Shown here one piece after another: positions 45,568 through 57,806 of a DNA stretch of 64,000 nucleotides. This DNA comes from Pseudopithomyces maydicus. Lineage: Eukaryota; Ascomycota; Dothideomycetes; Pleosporales; Didymosphaeriaceae. Position 1 is the first letter of the stretch. Each line of letters starts with the position of its first letter. Both the position numbers and the translations under genes were made by a program. The stretch covers positions 1,302,001-1,366,000 of the forward strand of contig JANTUC010000016.1 of assembly GCA_026873275.1 (NCBI GenBank), given 5' to 3'. The notes beneath the pieces were generated by a model. The model was not told the origin of the DNA. It worked only from the letters and a program-made list of their open reading frames with translations, and did not search any database.

Positions 45568-45876
45568 ACGAACAAGTCGGGGCCTACTGGTATGTGTTTC
45601 AAAACAGTGATCTATCGAAATCGACCCATGGGACCCGATTTGTTTGGTATCGAATTTATGAAGCGGAAACAATTAGATTCTGGATTAAGATGCTGGATCT
45701 CTTCAAGTAAATGTTGTCGTTCTGAATTAAAAATGCCGCACTCGGTCTTAGTGATCAAGTTCTCCTACTGCCTAAGTTTTCCAATACGAACTGGACTTAA
45801 GACAAAAGAACTTGATAAGCAAAAGAAAACCAGAGGAAGAAAATTCGAAGAGAACTTAGTATCGCACCATTCTCGA

Positions 45877-48605
45877 CTAACATATTAAATACTCGGCCCA
45901 ATTATCACTTTCAAACATGCTAGGTGGGAACCCCGTCGCCAATCCAATCCGCTCATACGTACCCTCTACCCTTTGCGACTCCCCAAGTAAAAGAACAGTA
46001 GCCCACTCACTCGACTGCTGCGAAAGCAAAACGCACAAACACCAACTTTCCCACGTCTTCCGCGGTATCACTTGTCCATACGGCACTCGCGAAATGGATC
46101 CGATGTCCGACCCACCCGCCTTCGGAGAAATTGGCTGTAGCGCAACATCCGTACGAACAGGCGTCCCAAATGGAATACCCAAATCCAGTTCAGCTGCAGG
46201 TTCCCGAACGGACATGCAATCGTAGTAATAACTTAGCCCACCCTCACCCTTGCCCTCATCCATAGTCTCAATTTGACATCTGATAGACACCATTCTCGCG
46301 CGAGCCACCAGCTTCAGCACACCTGTTTCCATATTTACATCCAAGATGTCGAATTTCCTATCCCCAGCAGCATAAATCTCATGATTAGAATACGTAACCG
46401 GGCCCTCGATGCTGGCCCAGCTCCAACTAGGAGCGTAGAACCCATCATGAACGCGACACGCATGCCGCCCAGAGTATCTCCCCCCACTATCCACAGACCA
46501 TGTTATGCCTTCATAAAGCGTCCTCCTCCACATTCCCCACACCGGCTCCCAAGCAGTGTGCGTCCTTGCTATACGAGTCATAACAGAGGAAATCGCCGGC
46601 AACCGATCAGACGCCCGCGTGATATCCCTCTTCGTAAATTCTTCCACCAACCCGAACCATCCCGCATCAGTGATCTTGTCCAATCTTGCCGACCAAGATG
46701 GCGCAGTCGTCCGCGCCGAAAACCCCTCCCACACTGCTTTCTGTCTACATTCGAACTTCAAACCCCCAGGTGTGAAAAACACCGTTCGCCCCGCAAGAAG
46801 CCGTTCCTGCCAGATCCAAGAGCGGGAGCTCATCTTCCCGTAGGAACCCCCGCTCGCCTCCATACCGAGTGTGTTGGCGCGCTCTCTGAATCTGAGCTCG
46901 AAATCGCCCAGCCCCTCGATTTGCACGTCAATACTGTTAGACAACCACCTTGCGTCCCGCGCGGCGAGTATGTCGTCGTGTTCCGATTCCGCAGATGCGG
47001 CTGCTATACTCACCGTCGCGTTTCCGTAGTACTGCCCCATCTTGGGCGCCTGCGTTGCGAAGTCTTGCTCGTCGCCTTGGATGATGCACAGGCGATCTAT
47101 CCATACATACGCGATACCCAGCATCTTCGCTACGTTGACGACGCCTACAAAAAGACTTGGCAGTTCGTTCACCGAGAAGCCCTTTTTCATAGCAGGGAGG
47201 GTAGCCGTGGTGGTGAGGAAAGTAGTGGGTGTGGTCGGGCCCCAGCAGTAGCTCAATGCAATATATTGGGCGCGGAGTTCGTTGGGTTCGACGAGGCGGA
47301 TAGTACCGGTGTTGTCTGGGGTGATGTGGAGGACGCGATCTGGGAGGGGGCCTTGCGGAGCCCACAGTTGGGGTGGGTAGTCAGACAGGTGGTTGCGTGG
47401 GAGGAGATGAAGTTGAAGCAGGAAAGGGATCCTGGGTGTGGGTCGAGGTCGCGGGCGGGACCTATGTGGGAGGACCAGTAGGAGAGGGATCCTTGGAGGT
47501 TGTTAGCATGGCTTTTTGGATACGTGATGGTCGATAGATACAAACCTTGTCTCTTGGCGATATGTGGCTGTTCGGGACGGTATATCTCGAATTCTAAATC
47601 TGACTCCATGGATTGAGAGGGGTCGGGAATGTGGATGTCGATGTCGTACTTGTAGACTGCTTCCAGACTATCTTCCCAGAGAGGCTCGGTGGTGTGTCTG
47701 GTACCTTTGTTCCAGCGGACGGTGACCGGTAAGTCGGTAGCTAGATACAGAAGAATGAAGGAATCGGTTGTGTTCCAAGTCTTACGGTACGAGCCGAGTA
47801 TCTGAATTATGATGCGACAAAAGACACACCCTCCATGGGCACTTGCCTCGAGTTCCGTATTCTTGATGCATAACTCCCGTGTGATATGTCCCTTAGGAAT
47901 ATTGTATTCTCCACTCATCAGTGGGCTATCTGAAACATTCTCATATTCGAATATATGCCCTTTTGAGTTGGCAGTCCGCTGTTTTTTCTTGTCGAGAGGA
48001 ACTTTCCCGGCATTGAGACAACAGCAAGCAGGGCAAAAAGCAGGTTCCCTTTTCTGCATTATGTTAAGACGCTCCCTGAGACTGCGTGGCTGCGGGGTGG
48101 TAGGATTCTGGGACCCAAAGCCCCATGCATTGACCAAAGGATTGTCAGATGGCTGACCTGTCTGCAGCTGATGAAATAAGTTTTCAACTGGGGTTCTCCT
48201 AACGGTGGGTTTCGGCGGCTGAGCCTGTGTCGATGCAAGACTAGGCCATGACGTTGCAGGATATCTTAGAAGTAAATCACTGCCGGTACGAGTGACGCAG
48301 GACTCTTCCATGCCTCCACCTTGGCGCGCGATCTGTTCAAGATTAGGTGTTGGAATTTCATCGAATCCCTTGGCCGTTAGTATGGAGTTCAAAGAAAGCT
48401 GTTCTATATCGATATCTAGATCTGTTTTGATGTTGATTGCAGTTTTTCCCCGGTGTCCTGGTTCGACGTCGATTAGTCCGTTCGACGTGACCCATGTTTT
48501 GGGCTTCAGGTTTCGATGGCCATGCCCTGCATGACTGTCCACCGAAACTTCCATTTCTCGAATGTAAGAGGTGTACCTGCTCTCCTTGAATGACAATTCG
48601 AACAC
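45877..48605 (-). CDS. Long HET-domain protein, frame broken by one base
   Basis: Exon 1 48605-47546, a 54-bp intron (GTTTGT donor, CTAAC branch site), then exon 2 47491-45877. The first about 350 residues are unusual for the family: disordered, with a cysteine cluster (FCPACCCLNAGK) and CVFCRII. The typical HET lead (CLTTHPNCG) then changes frame into PLPDRVLHITPDN. One extra base in the C3 run at 47361-47363 (G on the coding strand) would join them and give about 891 aa. The HET core is intact: AQYIALSYCWGP, IAYVWIDRLCIIQ, SSRSWIWQERLLAGR and YAPSWSWASIEG. A plus-strand frame of 402 codons (46273-47481) is antisense shadow. Role inferred: non-self recognition. Confidence 0.85.
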
Positions 48606-49155
48606 TTGCGGACTGAATGACTGGATGAAATTACGATAGAAATAGTATAGACTGGGCTGTAGACTCTACGCAAAACTTGACAGAACGCATGTCGAATATA
48701 ACGAGTACTGATACAGCCAAGATGCTGACGCCTAAATGCCACTGCGGGGTAGCAGCATGGGCTGAGCCGCGTTATCGTACTCGGGTAACCTCGTAATACT
48801 GACCCATGGCTTGTCTAGGTACTTGTATTCACCTGGGCGCGTGCGAGAGAAGATCATGTGTTGAAACACTGTCCATGGGTCCGCTCGGGCTGAGCAGCGT
48901 GGATAGGGTGCTTAGTCAAGTTGGTTGCACCTTCCATGTTGCGGTTGCCATATTGGTTATTTCAACCTCACATTCACAATAATGCGCGAGCATCAGCTCC
49001 AAGAACTCCAGAACCTTCCAGTATATGTTTCAAACATCAATAATCCATTCTGACATGCGCTAACTCGTAAATTGGGTATCATTCATCTCTTTTCATCCGC
49101 TCTCCTCTCACTCGCTCTTTCCTTCTTCCTTTCACGGTACCAGCCTTGGCACACC
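48606..49155. other. Intergenic, no gene
   Basis: Between two minus-strand genes: 5' flank of the HET gene and 3' flank of the copper transporter. Nothing else recognised. Confidence 0.5.
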
Positions 49156-49795
49156 TCATGCACAGCAACCCGTCGGCCCCGCCGCCGCAATCGACGACCG
49201 CCGCTCATCTTTCTCTTCCCTATCCACCGCCTCGTACGGAATTCTCACCACCATCCAGTCGCACAAAAACTTGCCCAGTATCGCGCCCAAAATAATGGAG
49301 ATGAAGATCCACCCATTGAAGGACATGACGATCAACATGAGCAAATAGGCAACCCCTAGCGTGATACCATGGATCACAGCTCTAACCAACTGTTGCAAGC
49401 TCGTTGCGCGGAAAGTGGCATAATGTGTGCCGAGCGTCTTTGCGGGGCCGTCGCAGCAGTTTGATGGCATGGCGCCGGCGAGGGCAGCTTGTTGGATGCG
49501 CAGGTGGCGCTGGAATTGGCGCAAGAGATATTGGTCCCATTCGGAGGAGAGGCGACGGAGGAATTCGAGGGTGACGACGAGGAGAGCGGCGCCGATGCAC
49601 GAGGCGGCGAACATGGCGTTGTTCTTGATGTGCCAGGAGTTGGCGAGGATGCAAGAGTCGACAACGCGCCAGTTCCAGAGCATCTGGAGAAGATTAATTA
49701 TATGGAAGAATTTTGGGAATAGTGGAAGTGCATACCTCCATCTGGCACTCGCCGGCGCCCACAACTGTGGCGTTGGTACCGTGGCCGTGCGACAT
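49156..49795 (-). CDS. Ctr-family copper transporter
   Basis: Exons 49795-49736 and 49683-49156 (52-bp intron) give 195 aa. It is a three-helix Cu(I) channel protein, working as a trimer. The N-terminus is short (MSHGHGTNATVV..ECQMEM) with few Met/His, then LWNWRVVDSCILANSWHI. Helix 1 is MFAASCIGAALLVVTLEFLR. Helix 2 contains the selectivity motif M-x3-M (MLIVM), helix 3 the packing motif G-x3-G (GAILG). The C-terminus ends in Cys-Cys-Ala, the usual copper-relay tail. The sparse Met ectodomain suggests a Ctr2-like vacuolar or a low-affinity member, but its pairing with a reductase argues for the plasma membrane; undecided. Confidence 0.9.
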
Positions 49796-50275
49796 GGTGG
49801 TGATTATGGGACGGGGTGGGATGAGATGGGACAGTTGCGCTGCGCTGCGCTGCTAGAGACGGTGCAAGTCTGCTCGACAGGTGTCACTCCGGCTGGAGCC
49901 CGACGTCCCCAGCGAGGTATACATATTAACAGCAGTGCGGGCAATTGCGCAAATGTGGAAACATTGGTCTCGAAACGCACGCAGACCAAGACAGTCAGTG
50001 TAGTGGAAACAGTGGGGGAATCTGCTCAAAGGTGCTCCCGCTTGCCTGAAACACCTTAGGCAACGCGGCAGACGCCACTGGCAAAACTGGCCAGCCGCTT
50101 GGCGTCGACCCTGTGTCGCGTTTCGCTGTAGTGGAGTAAGAGCAAGTATTCGGCAGCCGGCACTTCTAGAATTGTACGTGCTGTTATATATGTAGGACTA
50201 TGGCGCGCCTCAGTCGTGCCCGTAGCAGTCGTCGCAGGTCTTTGCGCACCCCAAGGAATCGAAATCGCTGCAGCA
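49796..50275. promoter_or_regulatory. Shared promoter region of the copper transporter and the ferric reductase
   Basis: 480 bp between divergent starts. A common control by copper or iron status is plausible. I did not identify a convincing Mac1/Cuf1-type element by eye. Confidence 0.45.
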
Positions 50276-52325
50276 ATGGATAGCCGACTGCAAGCCCGCC
50301 ACATCCAGGACTTGTCCTCGGCCTCCCAGGTCGAGTACCACTGGGGATATGCCGACCGCGTCGTCCCTTGTGCTAACGATGCGGGCTCTTGCGCCTATCT
50401 CGACGTCGTATATACTGCCCACGATCTGGGTATGTACTACATGGGCATACTCTGGGCGACCATCGGCGGTATCCTCATCGTCTGGGCCATCGGGCGCCAC
50501 TTTTTGCGCACACATCCGTCTGGCGTCGCACTTCCGGAAAAGAACAACGCCGCAACTGAAGAGGTGAACACGAAGCCTGGTGCGGTGCACCGATTTGCAA
50601 CTGCGGTGCCTGCGTACGCGCGCCAGTATTTGCTTCCCGATGCGAGTCGCTTCATCTTTGGGCGCGTTAGCCGGACCCAGGTGCTCACCTTTTTGGTTCT
50701 GCTGGGCTACCTCACCATTTGGACTTTTGTCGGCATCTACTGGGGTATCTGGGTTACGCCTGTCAAAAAGAATCCTGGCGTCTACAACACGCGCACGAGT
50801 CTGGGTCCTTTCGCCGACCGCGTTGGTGTCATTGCCTATGCGCTGACGCCTCTGTCCATTATGCTTTCGAGCCGCGAGTCCATCCTCTCGCTCGTCACTG
50901 GACTTCCTTATCAAGCGTTCAACTTCCTGCACCGCTGGCTTGGATACGTTATATTCGTCCAGTCTGCTCTCCACACGATCGGATGGTGCGTCGTCGAGAT
51001 CCGCCTATATCAACCCCAGCCGACCGTCGCTATTGAGTGGGTAACCCAGGTCTATATTATTTGGGGCATCGTCGCCATGATCCTGCTCCTACTTCTAGTC
51101 GTGCTATCCACTCCCTGGGGTATCCGACTAACCGGCTACGAGGCTTTCCGCAAACTCCACTACGTCCTCGCCATGGTGTACATCGGCGCCTGCTGGGCTC
51201 ACTGGGAACAACTCAAAGTATTCCTCCTCCCAGGTCTCATCGTCTGGCTCCTCGACCGCGCCATCCGTCTCTTCCGCACTGCCCTCCTCCACTACAACTT
51301 CCTGCCCTCGGGTCACATGGGATTCCGCGCCGCGCCCGCCGACATCGCCATCTTCAAGGACGAAATCAACGGGGACGTCGTCCGTATGGATTTCGATCAC
51401 CCGCACGATGCCTGGGCCGTAGGCCAGCATTTCTACCTCATGTTCCCTGAGTCCGCAGCTTGGCAATCACACCCCTTCACCCCCTCAGCCTCCCCGTCTT
51501 TGGCGCAGATACCCAAAAACACAGCTACATCTTCCGCGCCAAGGGTGGAGAAACTAAGAAGATTGCCCAACTCGCAGCATCGCGTCTCGCACAGGCTTCC
51601 TCCGATGCCCAAGACGCCGACGCGAGCCTAATGGGCACCCCCAAAATCTCCGTTGTTTTAACCGGTCCTTACGGCGAACAAACAATGCGCGACCTCGCTC
51701 CCACCTCCAACATCCTCTGCATCGCAGGCGGCACGGGAATCACATACGTGCTCCCCGTCCTCCTGGACATCGCATCCCGCCGCCAACACCCCGATCGCCG
51801 CATCTCGCTCATCTGGGTAATCCGCCACCGCCGGGACATCGACTGGGTCGCCCCCGAACTCGCGATCCTCAAAGCCAAGTGCCGCAACATCCGCGCAAGC
51901 ATGCACATCTACGTCACGCGCGCAAGCGAAGACGTACACGCCGAGGCCGCAATCCCAACGCTCAGCGAGAAAGCCATCGAGACACCGTGCTCGCCCACGA
52001 AGGAGATTTCCACGGTCGCGAATCTGAGCGCCAGTGCGTCGGGAAGCAGCGCAGCGTCGGTGTCCAGCGCGCTCAGTGTTCACGGTGTGAGTAAGAGCGA
52101 GATGGGGCTTGACCACTTGCAGGCGCGGCCGGATCTGGGGGCTATGGTCGGGGAATTTGTGGAGAGCACCGTGAGGGGGAGGACGGACGTTTTTGCGTCG
52201 GGACCCGGGGGTTGATCAGTGATTTGAGGAGTATCGTTGCGGGTCTGAATAGCGGGAAGAAGGTGTGGGGTGGAGAGGAGAGTGGGGATGTTAGGTTGGT
52301 GTGTGATGATCGGTTGGAGTGGTAG
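50276..52325 (+). CDS. Ferric/cupric reductase (FRE family), frame broken twice
   Basis: Plasma-membrane flavocytochrome that passes electrons from NADPH through FAD and two hemes to external Fe(III)/Cu(II). An N-terminal ectodomain and helix (MYYMGILWATIGGILIVWAI) precede the ferric-reductase core with heme histidines in HRWLGYVIFVQSALHTIGW and FRKLHYVLAMVYIGACWAHW. FAD site: HPFTP; NADPH sites: LTGPYGE, IAGGTGITYV and the SGPGG near the end. The frame shifts after HPFTP (C5 at 51480-51484) and at SGPGG (G5 at 52207-52211). One added base at each gives 683 aa ending DDRLEW, the normal length. Intronless. I use ATG 50276; upstream in-frame hydrophobic codons (VVPVAVVAGL) suggest the true start with signal peptide lies about 75 bases earlier, perhaps past another indel. 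Confidence 0.9.
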
Positions 52326-52737
52326 AGATAAGGTTGGAGGGATGTGCTTTGCAGATGATATGATACCCCAATTTAGTTTTTTGTTTTTATGCTATTCAGC
52401 ATCTTCGAAATGTATATGCTTGCATCATCATTAATGAGACCTATATTTTCTATCTTTGTACAAAGGCCATAGTGCCGCCTACGAGCAAGCTTGGGAACCA
52501 AACCCAGGTCATGGAAGCTTAGGCTATAATAACAACCCTCCTGCCAACGAGTAAAGAGGCCAATCAGTCCTCGCAAAATCGTGGGAGACATGTCCCAGAC
52601 ATCCCAGCGATTCCCATCATCTCCATAATCCATACATCAGCCAGGTCATACCACCAAAACAGACCAGGCACCAAGTTAATACACGACCTGCCCATCAACG
52701 TACACTCAAACACGCTTATCTACAACCGACCTGTCCA
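52326..52737. other. Intergenic between convergent genes
   Basis: About 410 bp; no supported feature. Confidence 0.5.
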
Positions 52738-54938
52738 TCACGGCGTCCCCATTCCCCTCACCCCCTCCGCCTCTACAGCCCCAAACGCCATAATAATCGC
52801 ATCCACCGCATGATACGCCACATACGGCAAACCCATACTCAACCTCCCGTACGCAATCGCAAACCTATACGTCCCCTCCTCGACGCCCCCTTCTCCTTCA
52901 AAATCTCCCCCGCCTCCCCCAACAACCTATCGCTCCTCTCATCAAACTCCCTCCCCCACCCCGGCGCCTTGTCCAGCCTGAGCAACTCGGTGTGCCACAG
53001 CTCGTGGATCCCACGGACGATGTGCGCGACGGACGAGGGCGCGCCGAGCGGCTGCGCGCAGAGGAGTTGGGCTTGTGAGGGCCCGGATTCGAGCATGGTG
53101 TGGTAGAGGTGGAGGAAGGGGAGGGAGGGGAGGACGGGAGCGAGGTGCGGGCTGTGGCGCGCTTGAGGCCGCAGACTAGGGGCTCGGAGAGGGCGGAGGT
53201 GGTGAGTTGGGCTTTCGCGAGGTTGTAGATGGTCCAGGTCCTGGGAGGGGAGGGGTTAGCTTGGCTGGCTGGGAGGAGGGTGTGGGGCGGGGAGCGGTGG
53301 GGCGTGTGCATACGGGAAGGATAATATGAACGCGGGGGGTAATATGTTGGTGTGTATATGGGAGTGTTGGAGCTCGGCAGGGGATTGGTGTTGAGCGTGG
53401 AGGTCAGGGGTAGGTAGGGCGGGGAAGTGGAGCTTACCATTCCCAGAACTGAGGGTACCTATCAATGTACAGCTCCAGTGTTTGAAATATACGGCGGTGG
53501 CGCGCACGACTGAAGCTGTACGGCGGGGAAGTCGAAGAGATGCGGCCGTCCTCGCGGTTGTGCAGCCTCGCGCGATGATGCCCTCTAACGATCTCGCAGA
53601 GCATAGACGATAAGATTGTGGAAGTGGTCTGCATCGCTTCTTCGATGTTCATCCCACTGGGGTACAGCAGACGAAGGAGATTTCTTGTCTCGCCGGTAAA
53701 GATATCGGTGTGCAAATCCATCACGTCGTTAGGGACGGCAGACCCCAGGATGGAGTCGATTCCTGCGTCGTCGAGGAAGGCGGCACCGTCGCGGGCCATG
53801 TATGCTGAGCCAATGGTGTCGAAGGAGCGGGCAAGCATGACGAGATCGGGGGAGAGGCCGTGGTCGATGGCGGCTTTTCGGGGGGCATTGAACTGGCGTT
53901 TGTTCTCTGTGAGGTTCATCGCACGGAGGTAGCCCAGGGCAAGGCGCCAGAAGGAACGGTCTTCGCCGGATCGGGTGTCGTCGAGGGTGGGGACGGCTTC
54001 GCGGGCGAGTTTTTCGAAAGCTTCGAAGCGGCGGCTGAACTTTCCTTGACCCCTGGCCTGTTGGAAATGAATCGTCAGCGAATCTCGTTGATTTTGATTC
54101 CATGTAACTCGAAAATCATCATGAAAATCTTCATTAAGGTGAACATGAGGTACTTACCCAATCTACACCTGTCAGCGCTGTATACACATAGTCTTCCCTG
54201 AGGTGGACTGGTTCCAGGCTGAACGATTGGCACATCATCAGATAGAAAGGAAACTGGACAATGATAGGCGGATCGCATTCAAGTCCCGTGAGCAGATGAC
54301 CCCAGGGCGTGAAGTGGTCATCTCCGCCAGCTTGTGAAGCATGCAACTGGGGATCTAGTACAACCGGATCATCTGTCTTATCGGCAGCGAGCAATATTGC
54401 GGCACAAATTTCCAGTGTGCATTGATATGTCAATTCAATCGCGTCAATGTCGTGATAGCCAGCTGTAGTCACGCGTTCACGCTCGATGAGCTCGTGATAC
54501 TCACGCGCAAATGGTTCGATAAGCTCCAAGACTTCGGTCGAGGGTTTGTATTCGTGCAGTGCGTTCAAGACCCAGGGTGCTACATCGCTTGTGAGCGCAT
54601 ATTTTCCGATATGACGAGCCTTTGCTGGCTGTGGTGCGCGGCGTTCGTGTGCGCTTTCTATCCACACTCTTCCAGGATGCTGAAATGATTGGATGTTGGA
54701 GTCATCTGAGGAATGCGTGCTGTCTTCGCATTTGTCATGAGTCCGTAAGTTTTCGTCTATACCACTATGCTTCAAGGCAGCCTGTCTAGACGTTAGCCCT
54801 GAGTGTAAAATGACGCTTCGAAAAATATTTTCCGCGCGGATGGAAAATCCCAATGGCGTGGAACTTGTGTTGACATACCAGCGCCTCACCCGTATAGCGC
54901 ATTTGCCGCGTATTGATCTTCACATCCGCCTCCGCCAT
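52738..54938 (-). CDS. Unrecognised helical protein, possible non-canonical cyclase, frame broken twice
   Basis: Exons 54938-54879, 54781-54158, 54057-53438 and 53240-52738 (introns 97, 100 and 197 bp) give about 602 aa after two one-base repairs: one near 53165-53185 (short tract, exact spot unclear) and one in the C5 run at 52886-52890. The start MAEADVKINTRQMRYTGEAL is well placed. No domain recognised with certainty. Notable is VPNDVMDLHTDIFTGETRN (N-D-x2-D-x3-D-x3-G-E-x2-N), which resembles metal/diphosphate-binding motifs of terpene cyclases. It is followed by LHNREDGRISSTSPPYSFSR and RIFQTLELYIDRYPQFWEW. A role as an atypical terpene cyclase is speculation. No signal peptide or membrane span. 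Confidence 0.65.
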
Positions 54939-57806
54939 CTTACCGGATGTAGCAATAAAGTGGGTGGAAAATAGAATTCGGGGGATTTGGAACCGCGATA
55001 GTGGGTTCGGTTAACAGTTCTCCAGGACCCTTCCGTAGTGTCGGTATTTATACGCACGAGAACCTGAGGCGGTCAGTCTTAAATGTGGCTGCAGGATCAT
55101 GGTTGGAACCGCGGAACTTTCAACTGCCAACGACTGCACGTTGGGCGGTACACTAGCTCAATCATAAGCTGCAATTAAACTCTCACCTTGACGTGCGGTT
55201 ACGTTCTGTGATGATGGAAAACGATGCTCACCGTAATCGTCCTGCGCTATGATATGACGTGGGAGTAACTAATACGAGTGAAATTCTGCTACCGATGGTT
55301 CGCTTACGTGGGATACGACGGTGCGAAAGCGTTTGTTGAACTTGGTTCAAAACCGTTTGACGGTACTGGCAACGACGTTCTTCGAACTACTCCTAGGCTA
55401 AGCTTAAATTCTCCCCACAAACAGCGACCCCTGTGGATACGCCGCATTCCCAGTATTGTTTTTTTGAGGGATTAATTCGGCATCGGACAACGGTTCCTCT
55501 AGGAGCGCTTAGGTGGCTTGACTATACGCAAACTACTGCTAGACTCCGGCCCTTTTTGCACGGCAATCATGCCTGTACAGGACCATAGCCGCGCGTTTTA
55601 AGTGCGAGCACTAGTTCACAAATGACTAATACCTAAGGTAGATTAGGAAATCTGGAGAGGAACGGATTCGAGGGCCTAGGATGTTCGACTTGGAGGAAGT
55701 TTGCTGACCACAACACGCATGGCCATAAACGGCACGGATTCTGTAAAGTTCCTTATTAGGTAGAGCGCAGATGCAGGTGTGGTAACACGCACTCTGAATC
55801 TTGAGACCGGAGTGCCAACACAAATGATTAGTTTTAGCCGACTCTTATCGGTCAAACGCAGATGAGTCTCGAGCGCCTTGGCCATTGGCACATGGCAGTA
55901 TGTATGTCACAGCTTAATGGTAGCCCCACGCACTCTCAGTCGCCCAGCGCGGCGATCCGGGACAACTGTGCTTATGTGAATATGGCCGTTTATTTGACCC
56001 ATCCCTATCTCTATTAGGAACTAAATCTGCTGTGGCTATGGTTGTGATGTTCACGTTGAGGCGGCCCGCTGGGTGGCGCCACGATGCTTTGAGGGTAGAT
56101 TTGGTGAATCGACTCCAGTTTTTGAACGGAACGTGGTCGGCGACGCAACCTAGCGCTTTGACACCCATGACTCATGTAGCGCAATTATCTCCTACTGGTA
56201 GGTAGAGGGAGGCCGAGCGCCCAGCCAGGATGATCTTGGAGTCGGTGAGCTCAGCGAATGTATGTTGCGCTGGGGTCAGGTTGCGCTACATATTCTGAGG
56301 GCCGTATCTCGATGCGCGTCGCTTGACCGCCATATACACACCACCTTTGCTTGAATCAGGCTACTTCGGGGTCACATCTCTTCGCCGTATTTCTAAGAGG
56401 GACTACTGGGTATGCAACTCTTTCAAACGGGGTCTCGCAGGACTAAGTATTAGCGTGCACATTCGTGAAGAACTTGTCCAATGAATATCTAAAACTCACA
56501 AAAGGCAATTTTAGATATTTCGGCACTCAAGGAAGGTATTTGTCTTTACGATGAGATGGTAGACTTTGGGGGTAGACAACAACCTCGCCGAAAGATAACC
56601 GTAAGTTTGGCGGATGAAGCCCCGACATAGGCTACCTGGGTAGCGTCTCTACTGGTATCCTCGAATTCGCAATCAATACCGCACGGTTGAAAGATACTGA
56701 GACCGTTTGACCAACGTAAAAACTTGCGTGGGCCCTTGCTGAATTCATGTGAAACACCCAATAACGCTTGCCATCTTACTTTTTCTTACCTCCGATATGT
56801 CCTGCATGCGCGAACCGAGCTTATTTAGGATAATGTGAGACCTAGGTCTTAGCACTGCCGATGTATGCTATCGATCTGTCGAGCTACCGGACATAATTCA
56901 ACACGTCTAGTGGCAGGAAATTTTAACAGAACATCCGCCATGAATGCAGATCTCCCTCGGATTCGTAATGGTATTCCGAGCCTGACGATGCACTGCTACA
57001 GCGTACGATTTGAACATGAATGATTGCAATGCCAACACTTGATGGCGACATTTGTACGTTTTTTCAGCTTACTTCACACACTGTGTGACTTTTCAGAACC
57101 TTTCGGGGCAGACGGCTATTTGCTCGCAATACGAACAAATGCTTTACAGATCTTCTGAGGCCCATTACCTAGGTAATATAATCTCTTGAAGACATGTAGT
57201 TACTCATTCGACTAGGATATGGTTGACGGTACCATGGCACCGGGACCCACGCTATCCCAACCCCGCAGCTTACGAGTGCTAACGTTTGTGAAACAATATA
57301 CCACGCCAAGGAAAACCTTGATGTGCAGTTCTACCAATGGCTGTGACACGTTCCTTACGTCAGATCACAAAGAGCTATGTAATGCCAGATCGTTGGTGCT
57401 AGTTGAGGCTACGGTTCCACGTGCTGTTGCATCGTGTGGACCTGCTTAAAGATCAAGAATAATGTTCCTGTCTGGTCCTTATAGACTTCAATTGGTATAG
57501 AAACACAATAAAGCTCTTCTATCCACGCGATGTTGCGAAGATCAGAGAGGGAAAGAAACCAGATATAAAAACAAGGCGATTCAGGAATAGGACGTGGCGG
57601 TTCGATACGGCCAATGCGTCATCCCTCGATCTTTTAAGACACAATCCCTTCGATGAAAGTATAATGAAAGCGGATCAGATGTTATCAAAATGTAAATTAG
57701 CTAGGGCTGTTCGGGCTTTCGCGCGATGTGAACTTTCCTATCAGAACGTAAGTACGTGTTTCCGACCATTCTGGGATATGATAGGGTCAACCCCATACAA
57801 AAAAAC
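54939..57806. other. 2.9-kb gene-free region
   Basis: No frame above about 84 codons, no repeats, no low-complexity runs and a near-even base mix from about 55.15 to 57.46 kb, unlike the AT-rich or C/T-rich gaps elsewhere. Only promoter sequence for the 54938 start is expected at the left edge. Confidence 0.5.

Noticed and set aside
46273..47481. 402-codon plus-strand frame
   Set aside because: Antisense to the intact HET core; arginine/proline-rich shadow composition.
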